From Paracoccaceae bacterium (GTDB lineage: Bacteria; Pseudomonadota; Alphaproteobacteria; Rhodobacterales; Rhodobacteraceae): a DNA stretch of 13,240 bases. The DNA lies in assembly GCA_003564655.1 (NCBI GenBank), contig PXES01000217.1, forward strand, positions 1 through 13,240, in the 5' to 3' direction. The position numbers and the translations under genes were made by a program. Below are positions 7,307 through 13,240 of this stretch, piece by piece. The first letter of the stretch is position 1. Each line of letters opens with the position of its first letter. Below the pieces are notes generated by a model. The model did not search any database. It had not been told where the DNA came from and saw only the letters and a program-made list of their open reading frames with translations.

Positions 7307-7660
7307 CTAGCGGATGCGCAGATCGGCCTGATCGCCCTGCCCCTGATCCGAGATGAAGCGCAGCGTGTTCCCGTCGCGCAACACGAGCTGGCAGTTGTAC
7401 GGATCGCCGGACTGCCCGAATTCCAGCGTGCGGCAGAAATAGCCGTTGCGCCCCTCCCACTGCCCGCCGACGCTCATGCCGAAGCCGCGCCCGGTAATCT
7501 CGCCCTCGGGCAGCACCTGCAACCGCACGCCGAGGCGGCGCAACTCACGCCCCTCTACAAGTGCGCGGAAGATGCTTTCCTCGCGCACGGGTTCGAAATC
7601 GGCAAGCGCCGGGGTCGCGGTCAGGACCATCGCGGCACCAAAGGCAAGCAGGTTACGCAT
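7307..7660 (-). CDS. small secreted protein, unknown function
   Basis: 117 residues. The ATG at 7660 has GAGGTG a few bases upstream. Residues 1-20 form a clean Sec signal peptide (MRN, hydrophobic core, ATPALA then D), predicting cleavage after A20 and a mature periplasmic protein of ~97 residues. Two cysteines (C76, C90) could form a disulfide. The mature part alternates short beta-like stretches (LGVRLQVLPEG; NGYFCRTLEFG; YNCQLVLRDGNTLRFI) and has no motif I can name. It lies 68 bases downstream of dapB on the same strand, with a possible promoter of its own in that AT-richer gap. It is not a reductase: it lacks a nucleotide-binding motif, and dapB's name should not be carried over to it. 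Confidence 0.85.
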   Translation of the reverse strand: MRNLLAFGAAMVLTATPALADFEPVREESIFRALVEGRELRRLGVRLQVLPEGEITGRGFGMSVGGQWEGRNGYFCRTLEFGQSGDPYNCQLVLRDGNTLRFISDQGQGDQADLRIR

Positions 7661-7692
7661 GTCACACCTCGGTCTGTATCCGTCAGATGGTG

Positions 7693-7724
7693 TTTATACG
7701 AAAAGGATGACCGATCAGTTTCAA
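7693..7724 (-). promoter_or_regulatory. possible promoter of the small secreted protein gene
   Basis: The gap 7661-7728 is much richer in A/T than its surroundings. On the - strand it carries TTGAAA (7719-7724) and TATAAA (7693-7698). Each box is good but the spacing is 20 bases, longer than ideal, so the -35 may be another hexamer. It would let the small gene and the hydrolase be transcribed apart from dapB. Confidence 0.35.
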
Positions 7725-7728
7725 TTTT

Positions 7729-8541
7729 TCAGCCCCGAGGTGTCAGCCCCAGCACATCGAGCATCGCATACTCCCCCGGCCCGCGATCCTGCAGCCAAAG
7801 CGCGGCGCGCAGCGCACCGCGCGCGAAAAGTGCACGGTCGGAGGCGACATGGCGCAGCACGACCCGCTCGCCGGGGCCCGCGAAGATCACGTCATGCTCG
7901 CCGACATAATCGCCGCCGCGGATGGCGTGAAAGCCGATTGCCCCCTCTGCACGCGCGCCGGTAATCCCGTCGCGGCCGCGGTCAGCCACTTCGCCGAGCC
8001 GCACGCCGCGCCCTGCTGCCGCGGCATCGCCCAGCATCAGCGCCGTGCCCGAGGGGGCATCGACCTTGTGGCGGTGATGCGCCTCGACGATCTCGATATC
8101 GAACCCCTCACCCAGCGCGGCGGCGACCTGCTGCGTCAGGGATACGAGCAGATTGACGCCAAGGCTCATATTGCCTGCCCGCACGATCCGGCCCGTCGCA
8201 CCTGCGCTGGCGATGGCCGCCAGATCGGCGTCGGAAAACCCCGTCGTGCCGATGACATGCGCGACACCGCCAGCAGCAGCCTGCTGCACCAGCGCGACCG
8301 AGACCGCAGGCGTGGTGAAGTCGATCACCGCGTCACATGCCGCGAGGGCTGCGCCCAGATCATCCGTCACGACCAGCCCGCGCGACGTGCCGCCCATCGC
8401 CGCGCCCAGATCGCGGCCGACCCAGCCATGCCCTTCGCGTTCCACCGCGGCCGAGAGCGTGGCCTGATCCGACGCATCGACAGTCGCGACCAGCATCTGC
8501 CCCATCCGCCCCGAGGCGCCCATCACTGCGATCCGCACCAT
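7729..8541 (-). CDS. dapB: 4-hydroxy-tetrahydrodipicolinate reductase
   Basis: 270 residues, the usual family length. It reduces 4-hydroxy-tetrahydrodipicolinate to tetrahydrodipicolinate with NAD(P)H in the diaminopimelate/lysine pathway, which supplies peptidoglycan. The N-terminal Rossmann motif GASGRMG (8-14) binds the cofactor; DFTTP (74-78) and GTTGF (98-102) follow. The C-terminal domain has the signature EAHHRHKVDAPSGTAL (153-168), with H155 and K159 matching the catalytic His and Lys and the PSGT loop binding substrate. The start at 8541 has AGGTG five to six bases upstream; a second ATG six codons in would cut the Rossmann strand. It is divergent from rbfA and leads the - strand group. 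Certain by sequence. Confidence 0.98.
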   Translation of the reverse strand: MVRIAVMGASGRMGQMLVATVDASDQATLSAAVEREGHGWVGRDLGAAMGGTSRGLVVTDDLGAALAACDAVIDFTTPAVSVALVQQAAAGGVAHVIGTTGFSDADLAAIASAGATGRIVRAGNMSLGVNLLVSLTQQVAAALGEGFDIEIVEAHHRHKVDAPSGTALMLGDAAAAGRGVRLGEVADRGRDGITGARAEGAIGFHAIRGGDYVGEHDVIFAGPGERVVLRHVASDRALFARGALRAALWLQDRGPGEYAMLDVLGLTPRG

Positions 8542-8573
8542 GTTTTACACCTTTCGCTTCACGACTGCGCGCA

Positions 8574-8602
8574 TCCCTACCGAGTGCTCGGGAAAATGGC
8601 AA
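8574..8602 (-). promoter_or_regulatory. possible sigma70-type promoter of dapB
   Basis: On the - strand TTGCCA (8597-8602) and TAGGGA (8574-8579) are 17 bases apart, in the gap between divergent dapB and rbfA. The -10 is weak. A small palindrome, CCGAG-TG-CTCGG (8580-8591), lies between the boxes and could be an operator or chance. Confidence 0.35.
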
Positions 8603-8644
8603 AGCCTCGTTGCGCGGGGGGGCGGCATCCCATACATGTCGGAC

Positions 8645-9067
8645 ATGGGCAGATCGCGCGCATATACCGACCGGGGGCCATCGCAGCGGCAGTTGCGCGT
8701 GGGCGAATTGATCCGACGGACCCTGTCCGAGGTGCTGGCGCGGGGCGACCTGCACGACCCGACGCTCGCACGGGTGCCGATCACGGTCAGCGAGGTGCGC
8801 ACCTCGCCCGATCTGCGCATCGCCACGGCCTTTGTCATGCCGCTGGGCGGACAGGAACAGGCCGAGACACTGACCGCACTGCGCCGCAACACCGCCGAAT
8901 TGCGCCATCTGGTCGGGCGGGGGCTGACGCTGAAATACACCCCCGACCTGCGCTTCCAGATCGACGAGAGTTTCGAGCGCATGGACGAGACCCGCAGATT
9001 GCTGCAGGACGAGCGGGTGCAGCGAGACCTAGACAGCGGACCGGATGAGGATGCGCAACAGGGCTAG
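8645..9067 (+). CDS. rbfA: 30S ribosome-binding factor RbfA
   Basis: 140 residues from the ATG at 8645. RbfA binds the 5' helix of 16S rRNA on the small subunit during late maturation and cold adaptation. The KH-like fold is recognisable: PSQRQLRVGELIRRTLSEVLARGDLHDP, then ITVSEVRTSPDLRIATAFVMPLGG, then LTLKYTPDLRFQIDESFERMDETRRLL. The 8645 start gives MGRSRAYTDRG before PSQRQ, the spacing I recall for Rhodobacteraceae RbfA. ATG 8636 is a near alternative, and the frame upstream to 8540 is not protein-like. No strong ribosome site precedes 8645. The acidic tail (RDLDSGPDEDAQQG) overlaps the next gene by 23 bases. The call is certain; the start is moderately so. Confidence 0.95.
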   Translation: MGRSRAYTDRGPSQRQLRVGELIRRTLSEVLARGDLHDPTLARVPITVSEVRTSPDLRIATAFVMPLGGQEQAETLTALRRNTAELRHLVGRGLTLKYTPDLRFQIDESFERMDETRRLLQDERVQRDLDSGPDEDAQQG

Positions 9068-9806
9068 AGCAGCGCTGGTGGCATTGGCGCTGGCGTTCTG
9101 CGCCGGGCAGGCACAGGCCGACTGTACCCGCGCCGAGTTCGACGGCAGCAGCTTTACCTGGTGCGAGGTTCGTGCCGGGGATGATCTGCGGCTGTTCCTC
9201 AACAAGGATGAAGGGCAGGTCTACGGTAATTTCCGCGCCATCAACGAGGCGCTGGCCCGCGATGGCAAGCGACTGGCCTTTGCCATGAATGCCAGTATGT
9301 ATCACCCCGACCGCAGCCCGGTGGGGCTTTATGTCGAGGACGGCGAACAGCTTTCCCGTCTGGTGACGTCAGAGGGGCCGGGAAATTTCGGCCTGCTGCC
9401 CAATGGCGTGTTCTGCATCGAGGGTGGACGCTTCACCCTGATCGAGAGCCGCGCCTTTGCTGCGGCCCCGCCCGACTGCCGCTACGCCGCGCAAAGCGGG
9501 CCGATGCTGGTGATCGACGGGGCGTTTCATCCGCGCTTCATCGAAGGTTCGGATTCGCGGCTTATCCGCAATGGCGTGGGCGTATCGCGGGACGGGCGGC
9601 GGGCGGTTCTCGTGATCTCGGACAGCCGCGTGAATTTCCACGAATTCGCGCGTTTCTTCCGCGATTACCTCGGGCTGTCGCAGGCGCTTTATCTTGATGG
9701 CAATGTCTCGCGCCTGCACGCGCCGGGGCTGCGGCGGTCGGACTGGGGGACGCTGCTGGGGCCGATCGTCGGCAAGGTCGTTGACGCGGGCGAAGCGGCG
9801 CAATAG
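9045..9806 (+). CDS. secreted phosphodiester glycosidase family protein (NAGPA/DUF2233)
   Basis: 253 residues, starting inside the end of rbfA. An Arg-rich N-terminus, hydrophobic core and AQAD at 23-26 make a Sec signal peptide; F18 before C19 rules against a lipoprotein box. The NAGPA-type domain covers most of the mature protein: LAFAMNASMYHPDRSPVGLYVEDG (~77-100), NFGLLPNGVFCIEGG, YAAQSGPMLVIDG (~147-159), RNGVGVSRDGR, and YLDGNVSRLHAP near the C-terminus. The family cleaves phosphodiester-linked sugars in known members, for example the mammalian uncovering enzyme; the bacterial substrate is unknown, and envelope polymers are a reasonable guess. Cysteines at 27, 40, 124 and 144 could form disulfides. 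Its place between rbfA and truB and the 23-base overlap make it part of that operon. An alternative start lies two codons later. Confidence 0.88.
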   Translation: MRMRNRARAALVALALAFCAGQAQADCTRAEFDGSSFTWCEVRAGDDLRLFLNKDEGQVYGNFRAINEALARDGKRLAFAMNASMYHPDRSPVGLYVEDGEQLSRLVTSEGPGNFGLLPNGVFCIEGGRFTLIESRAFAAAPPDCRYAAQSGPMLVIDGAFHPRFIEGSDSRLIRNGVGVSRDGRRAVLVISDSRVNFHEFARFFRDYLGLSQALYLDGNVSRLHAPGLRRSDWGTLLGPIVGKVVDAGEAAQ

Positions 9807-9849
9807 GACCGCGTCCGATCGTGCAACCGGCGACATGCCAAGGGGGACC

Positions 9850-10758
9850 ATGGGACGCAAGCGCAAGGGCCGTGCCATCTCTGGCTGGCTGATCGTGGAC
9901 AAGCCTGCGGGCGTCACCTCGACAGCCGTGGTGGGCAAGGTGCGCTGGGCGCTGGGCGCGCAAAAGGCCGGTCATGCAGGCACGCTTGACCCGTTGGCGA
10001 CCGGGGTGCTGGCCGTGGCGCTGGGCGAGGCCACCAAGACCGTGCCCTACGTCACCGAGGCCCTGAAGGCGTATAACTTCGTCGTCCGGCTGGGACAGGC
10101 GACCAGCACGGATGATGCCGAAGGTGCGATCATCGCCGAAGCGACCACCCGCCCCGATGATGCCGCGATAGAGCGGGCGCTTGCGGCCTTTCGCGGCCAG
10201 ATCGAACAGGTCCCGCCGCAGTATTCCGCTGTCAAGGTCGAGGGCGAGCGCGCCTATGACATCGCCCGCTCCGGCGAGGAGATGGAACTCGCGCCCCGTC
10301 CCCTCTGGATCGAGCGGCTGGAGATTCGCGCGCGACCCGACCCCGATCACGTCGAGCTGGAAATGGTCTGCGGCAAGGGTGGTTATGTGCGCTCCATCGC
10401 GCGCGATCTGGGCGCGGCGCTGGGCTGTCACGGCCATGTCGCCTGGTTGCGGCGCGTCTGGTCGGGGCCGTTCCGCGCCGAGGATGGCGTGACGCTGGAT
10501 CAGGTCGAGGAGATGGCGAAGACGCCCGCGCTCGACTCGCATCTGCACCCGCTCGAGGCCGGGCTCGCCATGCTACCAGAAGTGCCCGCAACCCCCGAGG
10601 GCGCGGCACGGCTGCGCAACGGCAATCCGGGTGAGGTCAGCCATGCCAGTGTGGATTATGGCGCGACCGCCTGGGCCAGCCATGCGGGCAAGGCGGTTGC
10701 CGTGGGCATCTACCGGGCAGGGATGCTGCACCCCCAGCGGGTCTTTGTCACACCATGA
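9850..10758 (+). CDS. truB: tRNA pseudouridine(55) synthase TruB
   Basis: 302 residues. It makes pseudouridine-55 in the T-loop of tRNAs. Motif GHAGTLDPLATGVL carries the catalytic aspartate (D47). YSAVKVEGERAYDIARSG and GGYVRSIARDLG are the other family motifs, and a C-terminal TruB_C-type domain follows from ~residue 230. The ATG at 9850 gives MGRKRKGRAISGWLIVDKPAG, the usual alphaproteobacterial N-terminus. AGGGGG (9841-9846) precedes it at unusually short spacing, and an in-frame ATG at 9835 would add five residues with no better ribosome site. It lies 43 bases after the glycosidase gene, so is probably co-transcribed from rbfA. rpsO and pnp, which often follow truB, do not follow here. 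Confidence 0.97.
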   Translation: MGRKRKGRAISGWLIVDKPAGVTSTAVVGKVRWALGAQKAGHAGTLDPLATGVLAVALGEATKTVPYVTEALKAYNFVVRLGQATSTDDAEGAIIAEATTRPDDAAIERALAAFRGQIEQVPPQYSAVKVEGERAYDIARSGEEMELAPRPLWIERLEIRARPDPDHVELEMVCGKGGYVRSIARDLGAALGCHGHVAWLRRVWSGPFRAEDGVTLDQVEEMAKTPALDSHLHPLEAGLAMLPEVPATPEGAARLRNGNPGEVSHASVDYGATAWASHAGKAVAVGIYRAGMLHPQRVFVTP

Positions 10759-10770
10759 GCGGTCGCGCGA

Positions 10771-10798
10771 CGCAGCACCCGGCTGCGCCGCGCGGCGC
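10771..10798 (+). terminator. hairpin(s) after truB, possible weak terminator
   Basis: CGCAGC (10771-10776) pairs with GCTGCG (10782-10787) around a five-base loop. A perfect 14-base GC palindrome (10785-10798) overlaps it, so two alternative stems are possible. It sits between convergent truB and the Met-rich gene, 12 bases after the truB stop. No T-tract follows, so its efficiency is doubtful. Confidence 0.35.
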
Positions 10799-10805
10799 CG
10801 TGGCA

Positions 10806-11102
10806 TCAGTTCATCATATTGTCGTCAGACATCCCGCCGTCGCCGGACATGCCGTCACCCATGCCGCCGCCCATCATGCCGTCACCCATCATTCCATCGC
10901 CCATCATGGAGCTGCCGCTCGAACTCGCTGCAGGGCAGGTCCGGTTCGTCCAGTAAAGCGTCTCGCCCGTGCGTTCGCTGACCACCGGCTCGAAGGCGGT
11001 GACATCGCAGCCCGTGGCTTCGCTGCCGCGCGGCGCATCCTGAGCGAGGGCGGGCGCGGCCAGGGCGGCCAGGATACCGATAAGGGGAAGGGACTTCATC
11101 AT
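10806..11102 (-). CDS. small secreted methionine/glycine-rich protein
   Basis: 98 residues from the ATG at 11102, or 97 from the ATG next to it. AGGAG (11110-11114) is seven bases upstream. A Sec signal peptide ends at ALA (18-20), followed by Q. The mature part has a short compact region with two cysteines (C32, C56; GCDVTAFEPV... ETLYWTNRTCPA), then a Ser linker and a low-complexity tail from residue 66 with 11 Met in 33 residues, in repeats of MMGDG, MMGGG, MGDG and MSGDG. The tail is encoded by imperfect 15-base repeats. Met-rich periplasmic tails can bind Cu(I) or Ag(I), and the Asp residues could bind divalent cations; both are inference. I do not recognise the family. It is divergent from the DUF1643 gene and convergent with truB. 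Confidence 0.82.
   Translation of the reverse strand: MMKSLPLIGILAALAAPALAQDAPRGSEATGCDVTAFEPVVSERTGETLYWTNRTCPAASSSGSSMMGDGMMGDGMMGGGMGDGMSGDGGMSDDNMMN
10870..10914. repeat. 15-base imperfect tandem repeats in the Met-rich gene
   Basis: Three consecutive 15-base units beginning CCCATCAT start at 10870, 10885 and 10900. Diverged partial units continue on the low-coordinate side (about 10849-10869). Each unit encodes five residues of the MMGDG type on the - strand. Because 15 is a multiple of three, copy-number change would alter tail length without a frameshift. Confidence 0.8.
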
Positions 11103-11215
11103 TGTGGATCTCCTCTGTGTCCTGTCGTGGTCCGGTGCATCGCGCCCCGGTCTCGACCCCGCCCTTCGCTGGCGGGATACCAGTGCAACGGCACGTCAGG
11201 CCGGAGAGTTTCAGG

Positions 11216-11248
11216 ACGGCGCGGGAAAATTCCGCAGCGCCGCGCCGT
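11216..11248. repeat. inverted repeat upstream of the DUF1643 gene
   Basis: ACGGCGCGG (11216-11224) and CCGCGCCGT (11240-11248) are perfect reverse complements separated by 15 bases that include GGAAAATTCC. It lies in the 161-base divergent gap between the Met-rich and DUF1643 genes, ending 15 bases before the DUF1643 ATG. It could be an operator or an mRNA leader hairpin, or chance in GC-rich DNA. I see no convincing promoter for either gene in the gap. Confidence 0.4.
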
Positions 11249-11263
11249 GACGGGACAGCGCGC

Positions 11264-11770
11264 ATGATCACCAGACATCACAGCAATGGCGGCACGGTCT
11301 CGAGCGCGGTCTACTCCGCCTGCGAGCGCTACCGCTATCTGCTGACACGCGTGTGGGACGATACCGGGTCGCGCGCGCTCTTCATCATGCTCAACCCCTC
11401 GACCGCGACCGAGCTTGCGAACGACCCCACGGTCGAGCGCTGCGAACGCCGCGCCCGCGCGCTGGGCTATGGCGCGTTCCGGGTGTGCAACATCTTTGCC
11501 TATCGCGCCACCGACCCGCGCGAGATGCGCGCGGTCCCTGACCCGGTGGGGCCAGAGAATGACGCCGCGATCCTCGACAGCCTCGATTGGGCCGACCGGG
11601 TGATCTGTGCCTGGGGCACGCATGGCGCGCATCTGGATCGCGGCCCGGAGGTCGCGCGCAAGCTGCGCGCGGCGGGGGCAACGCTCTGGCATCTGGGGCT
11701 CAGCAAGGCCGGGCATCCGCGCCACCCGCTTTATATCGGCTATGCCGTGCAGCCGCAGCGCTGGGCGTAG
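11264..11770 (+). CDS. DUF1643 family protein
   Basis: 168 residues from the ATG at 11264; the frame is open further upstream, but that part is not protein-like and covers the divergent gap. The family pattern is clear: FIMLNPSTATELANDPTVERCERRARALGYGAFRVCNIFAYRATDPREM in the first half, then a Rossmann-like strand VICAWGTHG and a C-terminal LWHLGLSKAGHPRHPLYIG with conserved His. DUF1643 proteins are small, soluble and of no proven function; the A/N-x-P-S-T-A and C-terminal GHPRHPL motifs suggest a ligand- or nucleotide-binding site, which is inference. No signal peptide. Ribosome site weak. It may be a single gene, since ettA follows after 73 bases with its own ribosome site. Confidence 0.88.
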   Translation: MITRHHSNGGTVSSAVYSACERYRYLLTRVWDDTGSRALFIMLNPSTATELANDPTVERCERRARALGYGAFRVCNIFAYRATDPREMRAVPDPVGPENDAAILDSLDWADRVICAWGTHGAHLDRGPEVARKLRAAGATLWHLGLSKAGHPRHPLYIGYAVQPQRWA

Positions 11771-11782
11771 GCCCACCAAGCC

Positions 11783-11811
11783 TTGCACGCTACCCCGCCC
11801 GCGAGTAGGTC
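11783..11811 (+). promoter_or_regulatory. possible promoter of ettA
   Basis: TTGCAC (11783-11788) and TAGGTC (11806-11811) are 17 bases apart in the short gap before ettA. The -10 box is poor, so this is only a candidate; transcription could also read through from the DUF1643 gene. Confidence 0.3.
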
Positions 11812-11843
11812 AGGGAAAACCCGCAATTCGACGGAGAGTGGCG

Positions 11844-13240
11844 ATGGCGTCCTATCAGTTTGTCTATCACATGGATGGAGTCTCCAAGACCTATCCCGGC
11901 GGCAAGAAATGTTTCGAGAATATCCGCCTGAACTTCCTGCCCGGTGTGAAGATCGGCGTGGTGGGCGTGAATGGCGCGGGCAAATCCACCCTTCTGCGCA
12001 TCATGGCCGGGCAGGACAAGGATTTCACCGGCGAGGCATGGGCCGCCAAGGGCGCCAAGGTCGGCTACCTGCCGCAGGAGCCCGAACTGGACTCTGCCCT
12101 CGACGTGCGCGGCAATGTCATGCTGGGCGTGGCCGAAAAACAGGCCAAGCTCGAGCGCTACAACGAGCTGGCCATGAACTACTCGGACGAGACTGCCGAC
12201 GAGATGGCCGAGCTTCAGGACCAGATCGACGCCGAGAACCTCTGGGACCTCGACAGCCAGATCGACGTCGCCATGGAGGCCCTGCGCTGCCCGCCCGACG
12301 ACGCCAGCGTCGACACGCTTTCGGGCGGCGAAAAGCGCCGCGTGGCGCTGTGCAAGCTGCTGCTGGAAGCCCCCGACATGCTACTCTTGGACGAGCCGAC
12401 CAACCACCTGGACGCGGAAACCGTGGCCTGGCTGCAGCAGCACCTGATCGACTACAAGGGCACGATCCTGATCGTCACCCATGACCGCTATTTCCTGGAT
12501 GACATCACCGGCTGGATCCTGGAACTCGACCGCGGCCGCGGCATCCCCTACGAGGGGAATTACTCCGCCTGGCTGGAGCAGAAGGCCAAGCGGCTGGCGC
12601 AGGAAGCGCGCGAGGACAAGGCGCGGCAGAAATCGCTGGAGCGCGAGCTGGAGTGGATCCGCGCCGGCGCCAAGGCCCGGCAGGCAAAGTCCAAGGCCCG
12701 CATCCAGGCGTATGAGAAGATGGCCGGCCAGTCCGAGCGCGAAAAGGTCGGCCGCGCGCAGATCATCATCCCCAACGGGCCCAGGCTTGGCGGCCGCGTG
12801 ATCGAGGTCGAGGGGCTGAATAAAGGCTACGGCGACCGCCTGCTGATCGAGGATCTGTCCTTCGCCCTGCCGCCCGGCGGGATCGTCGGCGTGATCGGCC
12901 CCAACGGGGCGGGCAAGTCCACCCTGTTCCGGATGCTCACCGGGCAGGAACAGCCGGACGCAGGCACCATCGAATTCGGCGACACGGTGAAACTGGCCTA
13001 TGTCGACCAGTCGCGCGACGCGCTGGATGCGAACAAGACGGTGTGGGAGGAAATCAGCGACGGGCTGGACGTGATCCAGCTTGGCGACGCCGAGGTGAAC
13101 TCCCGCGCCTATGTCGGCGCCTTCAACTTCAAGGGCGGCGATCAGCAGAAGAAGGTGGGGCTTCTGTCCGGGGGCGAGCGGAACCGGGTCCACATGGCGA
13201 AGCTCCTGCGCTCGGGCGGGAACGTGCTGCTGCTGGACGA
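11844..13240 (+). CDS. ettA: energy-dependent translational throttle protein EttA (3' end outside window)
   Basis: 465 complete codons of a protein usually about 550 residues long. EttA is a soluble ABC-F ATPase that binds the ribosomal E site and gates the first elongation steps according to ATP/ADP level. First ATPase domain: Walker A GVNGAGKST (41-49), signature LSGGE (159-163), Walker B MLLLDEPTNHLD (179-190), switch H213. The arm insertion lies around 94-140 (LGVAEKQAKLERYNEL...). The charged linker at ~244-315 corresponds to the P-site tRNA interaction motif (KARQAKSKARIQAYEKM). Second domain: Walker A GPNGAGKST (352-360) and signature LSGGERNR; the window ends at its Walker B LLLDE. 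The first catalytic Glu is present (E184). The ATG at 11844 has GGAGAG six to seven bases upstream. The arm and the PtIM-like linker distinguish it from Uup and YheS types. Confidence 0.97.
   Translation, partial: MASYQFVYHMDGVSKTYPGGKKCFENIRLNFLPGVKIGVVGVNGAGKSTLLRIMAGQDKDFTGEAWAAKGAKVGYLPQEPELDSALDVRGNVMLGVAEKQAKLERYNELAMNYSDETADEMAELQDQIDAENLWDLDSQIDVAMEALRCPPDDASVDTLSGGEKRRVALCKLLLEAPDMLLLDEPTNHLDAETVAWLQQHLIDYKGTILIVTHDRYFLDDITGWILELDRGRGIPYEGNYSAWLEQKAKRLAQEAREDKARQKSLERELEWIRAGAKARQAKSKARIQAYEKMAGQSEREKVGRAQIIIPNGPRLGGRVIEVEGLNKGYGDRLLIEDLSFALPPGGIVGVIGPNGAGKSTLFRMLTGQEQPDAGTIEFGDTVKLAYVDQSRDALDANKTVWEEISDGLDVIQLGDAEVNSRAYVGAFNFKGGDQQKKVGLLSGGERNRVHMAKLLRSGGNVLLLD

Noticed and set aside
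7307..7660. Naming the small secreted protein dihydrodipicolinate reductase because of its neighbour
   Set aside because: It has a signal peptide, is only 117 residues and lacks both the GxxGxxG motif and the HHRHKVDAPSGT motif; the real dapB is next door.
6248..7909. 553-codon open frame on the + strand
   Set aside because: It runs antisense through the hydrolase, the small secreted protein and into dapB, all with clear family or signal features. Its own translation is low-complexity and Arg/Pro/His-rich, as expected for a GC-rich shadow frame.
7849..9048. 399-codon open frame on the + strand
   Set aside because: It overlaps dapB antisense and rbfA in another frame; its product is compositionally biased and crosses the dapB-rbfA promoter gap.
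9045..9806. Lipoprotein signal on the glycosidase
   Set aside because: C19 is preceded by L-A-F, not a lipobox; AQA-D at 23-26 is a normal signal peptidase I site.
10759..10805. Intrinsic terminator of canonical type after truB
   Set aside because: Stems exist but there is no T-rich run on either strand, so only a low-confidence hairpin is listed.
1..13240. CRISPR arrays, tRNA/rRNA genes, insertion sequences, prophage, toxin-antitoxin or defence genes
   Set aside because: No direct-repeat/spacer array, cloverleaf, transposase, integrase or small paired-gene pattern was seen on either strand; the inverted repeats found do not flank a mobile gene.

Overview
High-GC (roughly two-thirds G+C) chromosomal DNA of an alphaproteobacterium, most likely of the Rhodobacteraceae/Roseobacter group. 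The RbfA N-terminus, the Lys/Arg-rich TruB start and the moxR-DUF58-DUF4159 gene order all resemble that family as I recall it; no database search was possible. Nothing indicates a plasmid, phage, IS element, CRISPR array, tRNA or rRNA gene.

Region 1 (1-6153, + strand) is the tail of a tightly packed MoxR operon. It holds the end of a MoxR AAA+ ATPase, a soluble DUF58 protein, a 920-residue membrane protein (BatA-like N-terminus, GATase-like middle, DUF4159 C-terminus) and a 689-residue membrane protein with vWA-like and GATase-like domains. The stop/start overlaps are 4, 1 and 4 bases, so translation is probably coupled. All three proteins after MoxR show the outline of a von Willebrand A fold (a D-x-S/T strand end and an SD strand end), and none of their 1901 residues is a cysteine. 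By the positive-inside rule, MoxR and DUF58 would act in the cytoplasm while the two large proteins place their domains in the periplasm. This suggests an AAA+-driven envelope assembly or maturation device of unknown client, and it is the least understood system in the window.

Region 2 (6154-6355) is a convergent intergenic gap with two large nested hairpins whose outer arms resemble each other.

Region 3 (6356-8541, - strand) reads dapB, then a small secreted protein, then an alpha/beta hydrolase carrying the full active-site pattern of fluoroacetate dehalogenases.

Region 4 (8645-10758, + strand) holds rbfA, a secreted phosphodiester glycosidase (NAGPA/DUF2233) overlapping the end of rbfA, and truB. 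Ribosome maturation and tRNA modification genes thus flank an envelope or glycan gene.

Region 5 (10759-13240) holds a small secreted methionine-rich protein on the - strand, a DUF1643 protein, and the first 465 codons of the ribosome-associated ABC-F ATPase EttA, which runs off the window. Apart from the MoxR operon, the hairpin pair, the dehalogenase and the Met-rich protein, this is ordinary housekeeping DNA.
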